DNA of 64,000 bases from Cyclospora cayetanensis (Eukaryota > Apicomplexa > Conoidasida > Eucoccidiorida > Eimeriidae), in NCBI RefSeq assembly GCF_002999335.1, contig NW_020312117.1, forward strand, positions 24,109 to 88,108, in the 5' to 3' direction. Both the position numbers and the translations under genes were made by a program. This document shows, piece by piece, positions 49,299 to 60,100 of the stretch (positions within the stretch are counted from its first letter, which is position 1; each line of letters begins with the position of its first letter). Below the pieces are notes generated by a model, which saw only the letters and a list, made by a program, of their open reading frames with translations, was not told where the DNA came from and did not search any database.

Positions 49299-52200
49299 TT
49301 ACGCACCCTCAGCCTCAGAACCCCCCGAGACAAGTCTGTGGGAGCGCCTGACGGTTCCAGGGGACCGCAGCGTGGGGGGGCCCCCTCCCCTGGGGGGGCC
49401 CCTTCCGAGGCCTCTCGAACGAGGCCTTCCTCTCATGCCTCGGCGCGGCGGGAGAGGACCTTGTGCATGCAGCATTTCGCCAGGTCCTGAACCCCTCTCT
49501 TGAGAGGCGTGCTCGTCCTCCGCTGAGTGCATTTCACCCTGCGGGGAAGGAGGCATTTCTTTCTCAGGTGCACCGTTGGTGCTGCCAGTTGCGCCTGTGC
49601 TGCTGTCTGTGCTGCTGCTGTTGCTGGCGGTGTCGCTGCTGCTGCTGCTGCTGCTGGTAGTAGTGTAGCTACTAGAACTGCTGGCACCATCCTTGTTGGA
49701 AGTCGAATCGCTGCTCCTGCGGCTGGAAGGTCCCCGCCGCCCCCTCCCCCCTGCGCCCCCCCCCTTTAGTGAGGGCCTTACATCTGAGCAGCACACAAAA
49801 CAATGCACAGGATGCCCGTCGTACAGACAACCCGTGAGTCTTCTGTGCATCTCCTGCGGCAAATGCAGGTCCTGCCTGATGCCGTCAGCTGCCCACTACC
49901 CTTTAAAGCCTCACCTGCAGCCTTCTCGCCACGCACTGGACTCGGGGGGCCTGCTAAGGCTACAGGCGGCACGGCGTCTGCCGTTGCAGTGCTGTCGCCT
50001 CTGCCGCCGAAAGCGGAGCTGTCCGCAAGATCGCCAACGAGAGGGCTTCTGTCGCGTGCAGCAGTCCTTCCTTCCGTCTTCCCGGCAGGGGCGCCACTCT
50101 TTGACGCCTGCCCCGCCACCTCCTCCTCCTCTCTGTTCTGCCTGTCGCTCGCGGAGAAGCTGCCGGCACGGCTGCTTTCCCCGCTGTTGCTGCTTCGGCT
50201 TCTGCTTCTGCTGCTGCTGCTCGCCTCGATCCACGCAGCCTCGGAGACGAAGGCCCTTGCTTGGAGCGTCCCTTGTGCCGCTACCGCGGCAGCCGCGCCA
50301 GCAGCAGCAGCTGCTGCCGCCGCTGCTTGAGGACTACCCCAGTTCGGGGGAGCCCACATACCAACTCCTAGAATCGGAACTGCACCCGCCAAGCGGGGGG
50401 AAACTCTTACAGGCGTCACTGCAGCCCTCGCCCCTCGACCCCTTCTAGCTCCCCGCCTTCCTCTTCCACTGCCCCGAGCTGCTGCGCTGCTTCCGCGAGT
50501 ATCCGTGGATGCGACCTCCATGCGCGCGTCGCCCTCGAGTGCAGCACCGTCCTTCCCCCCCGTTGCGTCAGGAAGATCCGGAGTCTCTTCCATCCGCTTT
50601 CCACCTTTTGGTGCCGCAGTTGCCTCCGCTGCCCCTGTCCTCTCGTCCCCCGGTGCAGCACTGTCAGAGACAGCAGCAGCAGCACGAACGGGGGGCCCCT
50701 CTCCTCCTCCAGCTGCCGCTGCAGGAGCAGACGACACCGCACACGAGCGATGCCCCAGTGCCATCAGCCTGGCCACCTTGGGGGAGGCCTTTGCTGCAGC
50801 AGGCTGCACCCTGCGCGTCTCCTGCTGCTGCTGGCGCGCAGCCTGCTGCTGTTTCCTGGTCGCTTCTTCACCCTCTGAGCTGGAGCTGGAAGTGCTGCTG
50901 CTGCTGCTGCTCCTGTGCAGACGGCGGAGGCGCTTCCGAGGAGGATATCGGTCCCCTGCAGCAACGGCAGTAGCGGCTGCTGCCATCCCGGCTGGGTAAG
51001 GCGGCTGCATTACGGGGCGGGCGAAACCAACAGAGGATTTCGCAGCTGGACGGTTCACACCCACCAGTGCGGCGCCTGACGAAGTCGCGGAGGCTTTCGA
51101 GGCGCTTGCTTTGGTGGCAGGGGCTGTAGCCGCAGCGAGCACTGCTGCGGCAGTACCCAACTCGGCGCCAGCATGGCTGCTACTACTGCTGCTACTGCTG
51201 CTGCTAGTAGTAGTCGCAATACTGGTACTGCTGCACTCAGGCGCAACACTAGATGCCCCTGCCGATGACTTCGAGGCTGCTTCTTCCGGAGCCGCCTCAC
51301 CGGTGGTCTTAGGCATGTGGGATGTCATGCCTCTGCTGCTGCTGCTGCTCCCGTCGCTTGCGCAGGCAGCAGGTTTGGAACGGACTGCCACTACGGCAGA
51401 AGAAGGCGAAGAAACTGCTGCCGCAGGATCCGCAGGGGCAGACTTCCTTGCGGCTGCTGCTGCTGCCTCAGCTGCCGCCAAGTCTTGCTGCGCATTGCGG
51501 GTAGCATTCACAAGGGCCTCCGCAAAGGCAGGAGGCAGCCCCTCAGTGTCTTGGAGCGGTGGCGACGTACTTACACCGGCACTTTTTGTCGCTGAGGCTG
51601 ATGCTGATGCTGATGCTGATGCTGCACTGGAAGGCAGCGGCTGCCGAATAACCGCAGGCAGGAGCCTCAGGGTGCATGGCGGGCCTTGTTGCTGCTGCTG
51701 CTGCTGCGGGTGGCGTGGAGGTGTGGCTGCCAAAAGCAGCGCCAAGACGGATCCCCCATCAAGAGCCCTGAAGCGGCACGATACAGCTGCATGCTGCAGT
51801 GCAGCATCCAGGCACGTAAACTGCAGCGCGCAACAGGCTAAACCCTCAGCAATAGCAGCCGTCGCATGGAGCTGCGAGGCGACTCCCTGGAGGAGCGGCA
51901 GGTCGTCTTCTGTGGTGTATGGCAGGAGGGCGGTGACAGCTGGCCCCCCGTTGTTCTGCTGCTGCTGCTTCTGCTGCTGCTGCTGCTGCTGCTTCTGCTG
52001 CCGCTGCTGCAATGCCAAAAGGTCATTATGGGAGAACGTTGCCGCTGCGGCTTCGCAGAAGATGCGCAATCCCGAGGGGTCAGGCATCATCACCAGCGTG
52101 AAGCCGTACACCTAGAACAGCGAAAACACCAGCAGCAGCAGCAGCACGAAGGCATGAAGAGCAGTCGTTCAGAAGGTTCGACAGCTTCGCCAAGTAAATC

Positions 52201-52505
52201 ACAAGAACCAGATCGCCCTCTACCCCGTAGTCGAGGGGGCCAGCACGAGAATCAATCGCCGTACCATGCACTCTCCAGAAGAAAAGACGAGCCAAAGCTT
52301 CTTAGCTGCCGCCTCGTTTTCCGCATGCAGCAGTGCCATGGCAGGCAGGGAGTTGCTGCAGAGCCCAGTGGGGGGGGAGGCAGCAGCAGCAGTTCCCGCT
52401 GTAGCTACACCCTGCCGCAGGGAAGAGACTGGCAGTGCGTTCAGCGCGCTGGCATCGGCCCCCAGCAAGAGAGACACCTTCTTGATCCCTACGAGCCGCT
52501 GCTGT

Positions 52506-52549
<44 letters not shown>

Positions 52550-55234
52550 CTGCTGCCGCTGCTGCTGTTGCTGCCGTGGAAACGCAGAGCCGACCGGGCC
52601 GCACTTGCCAGCCGCCCCTCCGAGAGGCGCAGAGGCCTCTGCTCCAGCAGATGCAACGAAAGTAAGCGGAGGGGCAGCTGCCACGTCACTGGGGACTGAA
52701 TTGGACGGTCCGTAGTGATCGAAGAGTTCTACAGCCCCCGACAGCTCGTCAGAGGGAGAGACGGGGGGCCAAAGGGTGGCAGCACTCCCTGCATGGTGCT
52801 GCGGAAACTGAAAGTCTTTCGCGCCGTCATGCAGCAGAGGAGGGCTGCTGCCAGCCAGCAGGCCGCCCTCTCTGAAGACTTGAATACCTCTACGGAGATC
52901 CTCGTCTAGAGCCGTATCCGGCGACGCCCCCACTGCTCGAAGCCACGCTGCAGCGAGCAGCGCGCCAGCGTGAGAGCAGCAAATGTCAACAGGAAGGCCA
53001 ATAACGGCAAGCATCGTCGTGCCTAAAGAATACATACATGTAGACATATATATATATAGCTATGCATGAAACAAGCCAACACAGCTCCAGCTTTCTAGAG
53101 CTCGAAAGCCCCTTGTCGAGAGAGCGTTTAGTGCTGCGGCTAGGCCCTCGCCCCCCCCCCCCTTCGCCTCCATCCTCTCCCCCCTGTCCACCACGCGAGG
53201 CGGCACTTACCGGAAATCCAAGGCTCCTCCTCGGGAGCAAGCCTGTCTATGAGAAGCAGAGGCTTCAGGCGCTCCAACGGCAAACGCCACGTCGCGAGCA
53301 GCCCTTCACAAAGACTCAGATCGTCGGCCTCAACGGAGTGCCACATGAGCCTCAAGGGCAGCGGCTGAAGAAAATGGAACGCAACACGCAAGCGTGGAAG
53401 CTGGCCATGTGGCTAGGTGGCAAGGGCGAGAGACGGGCATGCCAGTGTGACATGGGAGGTGCGTGGGGGAAGCGGAACGTGGCACCACCATTATCGGCAT
53501 TCGCAGCATCAGCAGCGCAAGCACAAGCCGCACCTCAAGCGGCAGTGGACTGAAGAGACTCATATCTTGACGCCTCGTGAGGGCAAGCGCCCCCTCTTCC
53601 AGTGCGAAGGGAGCAGCGGCAGGTCGCCTGGAAGCCGCTCCCCCCTTCTTCGACGCGGCAGCAGCAGCGGCAGCGGCGGCAGCGGCTGCAGCGCGCGCTG
53701 CAGCCTCCTGCTGCTGATGCGGCCCAAGTGCAGGCTGCTGACGGTGGGGGGTGTGCTGTGGCTGAGAAAGGCGGGGATCCTTGGCTGGATCGTAAAAGAA
53801 GAAGGCATCTCTCCCGTTCCTGCCGTCGCCGTCAAGGCTCTCCGCCCCGATCCCAAAGCCTGTAAGACCGGCGAGCTCGTCAGACACCTCAATGCCATCG
53901 AGAAATGGCATGGAAGTCTCGCCGCTGTCTCTTGGTGCCGCCGACGCGGCTGCAAGTCCTCGACTTGCCCACTCTCCACCCCAGCCTGCTCCCAGACACT
54001 GCTGGTGCTGACGGAGGCTTGCAGAGTCACGCCTCGCTGGAGGCGCCCCCCCTACTTCCCCCCCCGTGGAGACGCCTTCGTGCGCGTGCGCATGCGCATG
54101 CGGATGCGCATGCGGATGCGCAGCATGGAACGCCTGATCGTAAAACTGGACCGTTGCGGCTGACGGTCCCACAGCATACGTCGGCGGCTCGCTAGTCCCC
54201 TTGAGGGGGGCCATGCTGCTGCTTGCCTCCTGCCACGCCCGTTGCTGTTGTTGCTGCTGCGACTGCTGCTGGGCAGCACTCTTAGGAAGAATCCTCCCTC
54301 CGTGACTGTGCCTGTATTCGCGCAGCAGCTCTGCCCCTCCTGAAGGCCCCACAGGCTCAATCAGGCCTCTTGAGTACGCCAAAGGATCTTCCGATGGCTG
54401 GAAGGGTGGCAAAGCCCCCATGCTGCTGCTGCTGCTGCTGCTGCCGGCTGCTGCTGCCGCTACAGAGGGCTGCCGAGATGACGTCGAGTGCCACGTGGCA
54501 GCCGAGGGAGCAGCTGGAGGCGCAAAGGAGGCCTCGCGGAGCAGCCGCTGGCCTGACCAGTGGACGTTGTTGTTGTGGGGTGGCTGGTGCAAATACTGGT
54601 GCTGCTGGTGCTGCTGCTGCTCTGGATACATTCCAGCAAGCTCCAAGGCTTGCATGCGGCTGCTGGGAAGGGCCTCAATGCCCCCAGCAGCGTTGTGAGA
54701 CGACCTCAAGACGTCGGGAGCTGGCTGTGACAGCTGCTGCTTGTGCTGGTGCTGCATTATGATAGTGCCACTGCTGCTGTCGCTGCTGTCACTGCTGCTG
54801 CTGCTGCTGCCACTGCTGTTAGGGCGGGACCCTCTACTGCTGCCCCCGCCGCCGCCACGGTGTGGGGCCCTCCAGCAAAAACAGGACGAAGCGCTCTCAT
54901 TGAGTGTACGTACACGCTGCCGTTACGCTGCGGCAGTTGGTATTGTTGCTGCTGCTGCTGCGGCAGCGGAGGTGGCAGCGGCGGGCAAAAGGAAGCCCAG
55001 GGGGACTGGCAGCGGTTTCTGCTACGCGTCGAGTCTCGGGAATTGCGTCAAAGGAAGCAGGCGAAGAATCTGAGAGCGAAGAAAACACCTCGCAGCAGCA
55101 GCTCTTGCCACTCCTGCATGCGACTGCCTAGGAAACTGCATGCGGGGCTGGTCGTCGTTATGCTGCCACCGGTTCTGGAGGGCGGCTCCTGGGGCTTTCT
55201 TCTGCAGCTGCAGCACCAAAAACTCCCTAGCCAT
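49299..55234 (-). CDS. Very large low-complexity protein with Gln/Ala/Ser runs, seven exons
   Basis: Minus-strand exons 55234-55089, 55018-54838, 54751-53534, 53400-53211, 53022-52265, 52111-49782 and 49722-49299 join in frame to 1748 residues. The product alternates ordinary segments with homopolymer runs: poly-Gln (exons 5 and 6), poly-Ala, poly-Ser, and a His-Pro-His-Ala repeat in exon 3. The non-repetitive stretches are the best candidates for a folded core: exon 4 (start FHFLQPLPLRLMWHSVEADD), the start of exon 5 (MLAVIGLPVDICCSHAGALL) and the start of exon 6 (YGFTLVMMPDPSGLRIFCEA). Exon 6 ends in a Cys cluster, CICRRRC then C-x5-C-x3-C. The tail is Arg/Gly-rich (RGRPRSRGLGRGPPRGGG), suggesting nucleic-acid binding. 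No family recognised. The exon 3 donor (GTGCGG, or GTGGTG further on) is the weakest join. Confidence 0.7.
49600..54815. repeat. Scattered CAG/CTG triplet runs within the low-complexity gene
   Basis: The clearest runs are at about 49634-49655, 50205-50222, 50897-50912, 51690-51706, 51957-52013, 52497-52573, 54417-54441 and 54768-54813. They encode Gln, Ala or Ser in the minus-strand frame according to phase, and make many spurious open frames on both strands. Confidence 0.85.
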
Positions 55235-55587
55235 GCTACCGACGCTGCAATTCTTCGTAGTGTTTTGTTTCTCCGAGCTGAATCAGCACCCGCGAAGCAG
55301 ATATAGTTGCCAAGTACCCGCTGCAACTGTATCTGCAGGTAGGCACCGAGGGCATAGGGAGGTCACTCCCCTCCACATACTGGCGTGGACGCCCTCCAGG
55401 GAAGGGGAAGCGACCCCAAAACTCTATGGCATCTTCCTCCTCGTGGGAGGGCAGTGCAGCGCTGCGAGGCGTCGCTCAGAAGGCTTGGGCTGAATCTCCG
55501 ACAAGTGTTGTTTCAAGGAATGCCACATGCGCGCAATAGTGCAACCCCTGTCGTTGCTGCTGCTGCTGCTGTCCAGAGGCCGCACCC
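55235..55587. promoter_or_regulatory. Shared divergent promoter region (inferred)
   Basis: Only 353 bases separate the proposed ATG of the minus-strand low-complexity gene (55234) from the ATG of the plus-strand SRA-SET gene (55588). Both promoters and 5' UTRs must lie here unless there are further upstream exons. A CTG run occurs at about 55553-55571. No core promoter element can be named with confidence. Confidence 0.4.
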
Positions 55588-56202
55588 ATGTTAATAGTTC
55601 CAGAAGAAAGGACGGCAGCGGCGCATGCTGACGCATTGGCACGCGCTGCTGCAATAGGCCCCCCACATCGAGCCCCCACTGCAGCTGCTCCCCTTCGCTC
55701 CCTCGCCGCGGCAGCTCCCGCAGCAGTCCGTACAGCAGCAGGATTCTGCAGCGGCAAATTGCGACCGCTGCACTACCCACCTCGAGGCTTTGTGCTGTAT
55801 GAGGCAGGCGTGAGACCGACGGCGCGAACGGCCGTAGCCGCAGCAGCAGCGGGCGCTGCAGGGGAAGGCGAGGACGATGTCTGCGTCGAATTGTCGGATT
55901 TCGATTCGGATGCAGAGGGAGAGGCGCTTTACGAACGCATGCGACAGCACCGGCAGGAACTCCTCAAGCAGGGCCTCTTGAAACGGAAGCGCAACAGCCT
56001 TCAGGAGATTGAACCGCTCGACGTGGGTTGGCTTCTAGCCTCTGACCCCAAACGAGGCTTCGATTACCTTACCTTAGATGAAAAAGCGGCATTTCTGTCG
56101 CTCAAGTATCTGCACCTGCTTTCCTCGTAAGTCCCACTTTGCAGAAGAGGGTCCTTCGTATTTAGGGCCCCCTATATCTATATACATCTATATCTATAGG
56201 TC

Positions 56203-56234
<32 letters not shown>

Positions 56235-57128
56235 GATATATATATATTTATATCTATCAATATATGAGCTGCACATTTCCTCCTCCTCTCCCTTCCATTC
56301 GAGCGGCCTCCTGGAAGGTCTTCCTGGAGCTGCCCAGCTTTCTCAGACAACCTGCAAGGAGGGGCTTTCTGGGGAGCAGTTTGCTGGATTCCTGGCAACT
56401 CGTCTTACTCTTCTCGCCGTCATAAATTCGTCGTGATCCCCTCGCCATCTCGCTCTGGCCGTGCCGAGAGGGGGCAGAGGGCAAGGGGTTGTCGTTTCGT
56501 GCGCGTGCAATGTGTGTCTCTCTTCTTCTTTCTCTTTCTTTCTCTGACTTGCGCTGCTGACTTTATGGGCTGTACGTTATAAAGCCCCAACTTTGAGCTT
56601 CCCCCCTCTACCCCCTCCCTCTCCTCCCCCTCTGCCCCTCAGCATTACCCAAGAAGCCGCAGATCGTGGCGTTCCCGTGTTATGGCTGCTGCCTCCCGCC
56701 TCGCAGAACCTGCCTGATCGGGAAGGAAAAACTTGGAGGATCGACTCCCCTGTGGAAACTGAGTCACCTCACTGGCGAACGACGCATCCCCCCCAACCTT
56801 CTCGGCCCTGGGGTCCTCAAAGTGCCACCAGGCTTCAGGTTAGCACAGCAAGGCTTCTTGAACTGCGTTCTCTCTTTCTGTCTCTCTTTCTGTCTCTCTT
56901 TTTGTCTCTCTTTCTGTCTCTCTTTCTGTCTCTCTCTGTCTCTCTCTCTCTCTCTTGCTCTCTTTCTCTCTGTCTCTGTCTCTGTCTCTCTTTCTGTCTC
57001 TCTTTCTGTCTCTCTTTTTGTCTCTCTTTCTGTCTCTCTTTCTGTCTCTCTCTGTCTCTCTCTCTCTCTCTTGCTCTCTTTCTCTCTGTCTCTGTCTCTG
57101 TCTCTGTCTCTGTCTCTCTTTCTGTCTT

Positions 57129-57183
<55 letters not shown>

Positions 57184-60100
57184 ATGCCCTTTCCTCTCTG
57201 TCCCGGCTATTGAGGGGAGTGGAGCAAGAATGGATGCCTTGAGGTGTCTCTTTTTTCGGCCACATCTTCGCACCTCTGCCTCGCAGAACAAGCGACCTTT
57301 TTCCTCGAGCCTCCCCTTTGTGATGCCAGATCGACGCTCTTTCTGCCTTTTCTGCCTTTCTCGACGCTCGCTATATGAGCGTGATTTCGCAGTGTTTGTG
57401 TGTGTCCAGGTGCCTGACTATAGGCCAACTGCGCGTCTTGGGAATCCACTGCAGCAGCAGCAGAATTTGTGTCGGTGCCGATGAAGACAAGACACGTACG
57501 GCCGAGATGCTGCTCCCCAGTGCCTTGACGCGTTGCTGCCCTTTCCTCCCAAGAAACTGACGCTTCCATGATGATCCACCCCTAAGGCCTCTGTTTCCAC
57601 TCTGCTGTGCAATCTGCGCTGCGCCGCGAGCTGTTTCTCATGCCTCCCCCGTCTGATTGCGTCTATCTTATCAACCCGCATGGAGTGCATCCTCAACGGC
57701 CACCCTCGGCTGTGGGTGACAGTCGAAATATGACATCCACCCCACCCCCCTCCGTCCTCTCTCGTATCCTGCGTGCCTCACACCGTCTTCAGTGCTTTCT
57801 CTCCCGAGTGCGCGTATGTATGGCTTTCTTGCCACGCTTTCTTGCTTTCTTGCCATGCTTTCTTGCTTTCTTGCCATGCTTTCCTGATTTCTTGCCATGC
57901 TTTCCTGATTTCTTGCCTTGGCACGTTTTCTCGGAGTCTTGCTTGCACGGCAGCAGCCTCCTTCACGCCCTCGCGGTTCGCTGTCTACTACCCATCCGCG
58001 CCCTTCCTCGCTGTCTTCGCAGAAACTGCCACCTCGATCCTGCTGAATGACAGCCGCTTCGAAGACAAGGGCACCATGCTGATTGTGCATGGAGAGAATC
58101 CAGATCCCCAGGACACGTCTGTTTATCCGGGGGTAAGAGCAGCAGCAGTTCTAGCAGCAGCAGCAGCAGCAGCATCCGCAGTTTCAGCAGCAGCAGCTGC
58201 TGCTGCCCTGGACTGTAGAGGCCCCACACAGCTGGAGTTGTCTTCTGCTCTGCCTGGATGTTGCGTTGCAAATTTTTTGTAATTTCGGCATTCGGAGGCC
58301 CCTAATGCGTCATATACGCAGAGCTCTGTGGCTCCCCCTTCAGTGCACTGAGCTTCGCTATGAACTGTTTATCACCTCGCAGGATCAGTTGATTGCTCTT
58401 GGCGGCTCCAGCCAGAAGAATACCGCCCTCTGGACTGCGTGGAAACACGAATACCCCGTTCGCGTGATTCGGGGATATCAAGCTCGATCTGAGTGAGCTG
58501 CTCGAAAGGTGCAGCCGCTACTGCCAGCCAATAGCAGCACGCCATATTTCCATAAAGAAGACTGGGGCCAGAGTCTCTTTGAACTATCGCCCTTTCTTGC
58601 GTCGCTCCCTCCTTCTCCCCTGCGCGCTCCTGCCTGCCGCTCCACTCCTGAAGCTGCTGCTGGAATTTCCGCATGGCGTCTGCTCATCGCTGCTGCCTCT
58701 GTGCGCGCTGGCTGCCGCTGCTGCTTCTGCCGGCTGCCTCTGCTGCTTCTGCCAGGTACGCTCCAGAGGTTGGCTTTCGATATGATGGGCTGTATCGCGT
58801 CGTGGAGCTGCTCTTTGACACTGCGGAGCCTCCAGAGAGTCTCTACAGGGACGCAAGGGCAGGAGGTGCCCCCCCCACGACGGCTGGATGTGGTGCAAAG
58901 AGCTATGGCCGAGGGAAGGGCTTGGAAGCTGACAGCAGTCGCAGCAGCACCAGCCGCACTCACGGCGAGTCGGGAACGATGTCTTCTGACGAAGAGAGCA
59001 GCGATACGCGAGAGGAAAGCGGCGACAACGCGTCGTCCACCACGCCTTCGCCCCCAAAAAAGCATGCTGCTGCTGAACGGGCAGCGGCAGAAGCAGCAGG
59101 GCTTTCCGCCTCCGCAGACACTACTCAAGACACTGTAAAGGAAGAGCTGGAAGAAGGCGAAGAAGATGTCAAATTGCTGTCTTACACGCAGACAAAGGCT
59201 CGCAGCCGAGAAATGGCGGCTGCGGCGGGGGCAAACGCCACAGCAGCCGCAGGCACCCGTCCTCCACGTCAGGAGGAGCGTCTGCTGAAAGGCCGCTGTG
59301 TCTTTAAGTTTCTTCTGCTGTCCATACACTCCAAACAGTACTCGCCGCCTACCTCTCGGTGGAGGCACTTCCGGCTCGATGACATGAGTCACCCCCTATG
59401 GGATAAGGACAAACGGCTAAAGTAAGGAGCTCTAAAGGTGCTGCTTAGGGTGCTGGCAGCAGACTTATTCTCTCATCGTGTGTCTGCCATGCTGCTGCTG
59501 CTCTCCTTGCTTGTCTACCCAAAAAAAATCCAGAGCGCACCTGCTGCTGCTGCTCTACTCGTACTGCTGCTGCTCTACTCGTACTGCTGCTGCTCTACTC
59601 GTACTGCTGCTGCTCTACTCGTACTGCTGCTGCTATACTCGTACTGCTGCTGCTCTACTCGTACTGCTGCTGCTCTACTCGTACTGCTGCTGTTGCTGCT
59701 GCTCGTAGTGCTCCTTTTATCGCGCGTGTCGAAACTGCGTTGCAGGCAAATGCGGCAGTTGGCGAAGCGTCAGTTTGCGGCTCACCGTCGCATACAGCAG
59801 CAACTGGAGATGGGGGATGATTTGGCCCTAACAAGCACGACTACCCGAGTCGTTGAGGTTCGCTGCGTCTGATAGAAATGGAGTTTTGATCCTGCTTCTA
59901 TTCTGTTGCAGCATGCACACGGCAACAGACTCTCTGCGGCCGCTGCCGCCTCGCGTCACTTTTCGGATTGGATGGATGGCGCAGTGTTGTCTACTGCTGC
60001 TCTGTCTGCTCTGCTGTTGCTGCTGCTGCTGCTCAGGTGTACAGCGACCTGCCGCGGCCTTTCGCGCTTTCCGTTCCTCCCTTTGTGCCTGTGGCTCGTG

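Noticed and set aside
49463..52715. Several long plus-strand open frames (up to 334 codons)
   Set aside because: They are reverse-strand shadows of the CAG-rich minus-strand gene; triplet repeats keep all frames open. The minus-strand reading alone gives consistent splice phases and non-repetitive protein-like segments.
56593..57484. Long Leu/Ser frames across the pyrimidine tract
   Set aside because: They are translations of TC repeats within an intron; opposite-strand Arg/Glu frames are equally long.
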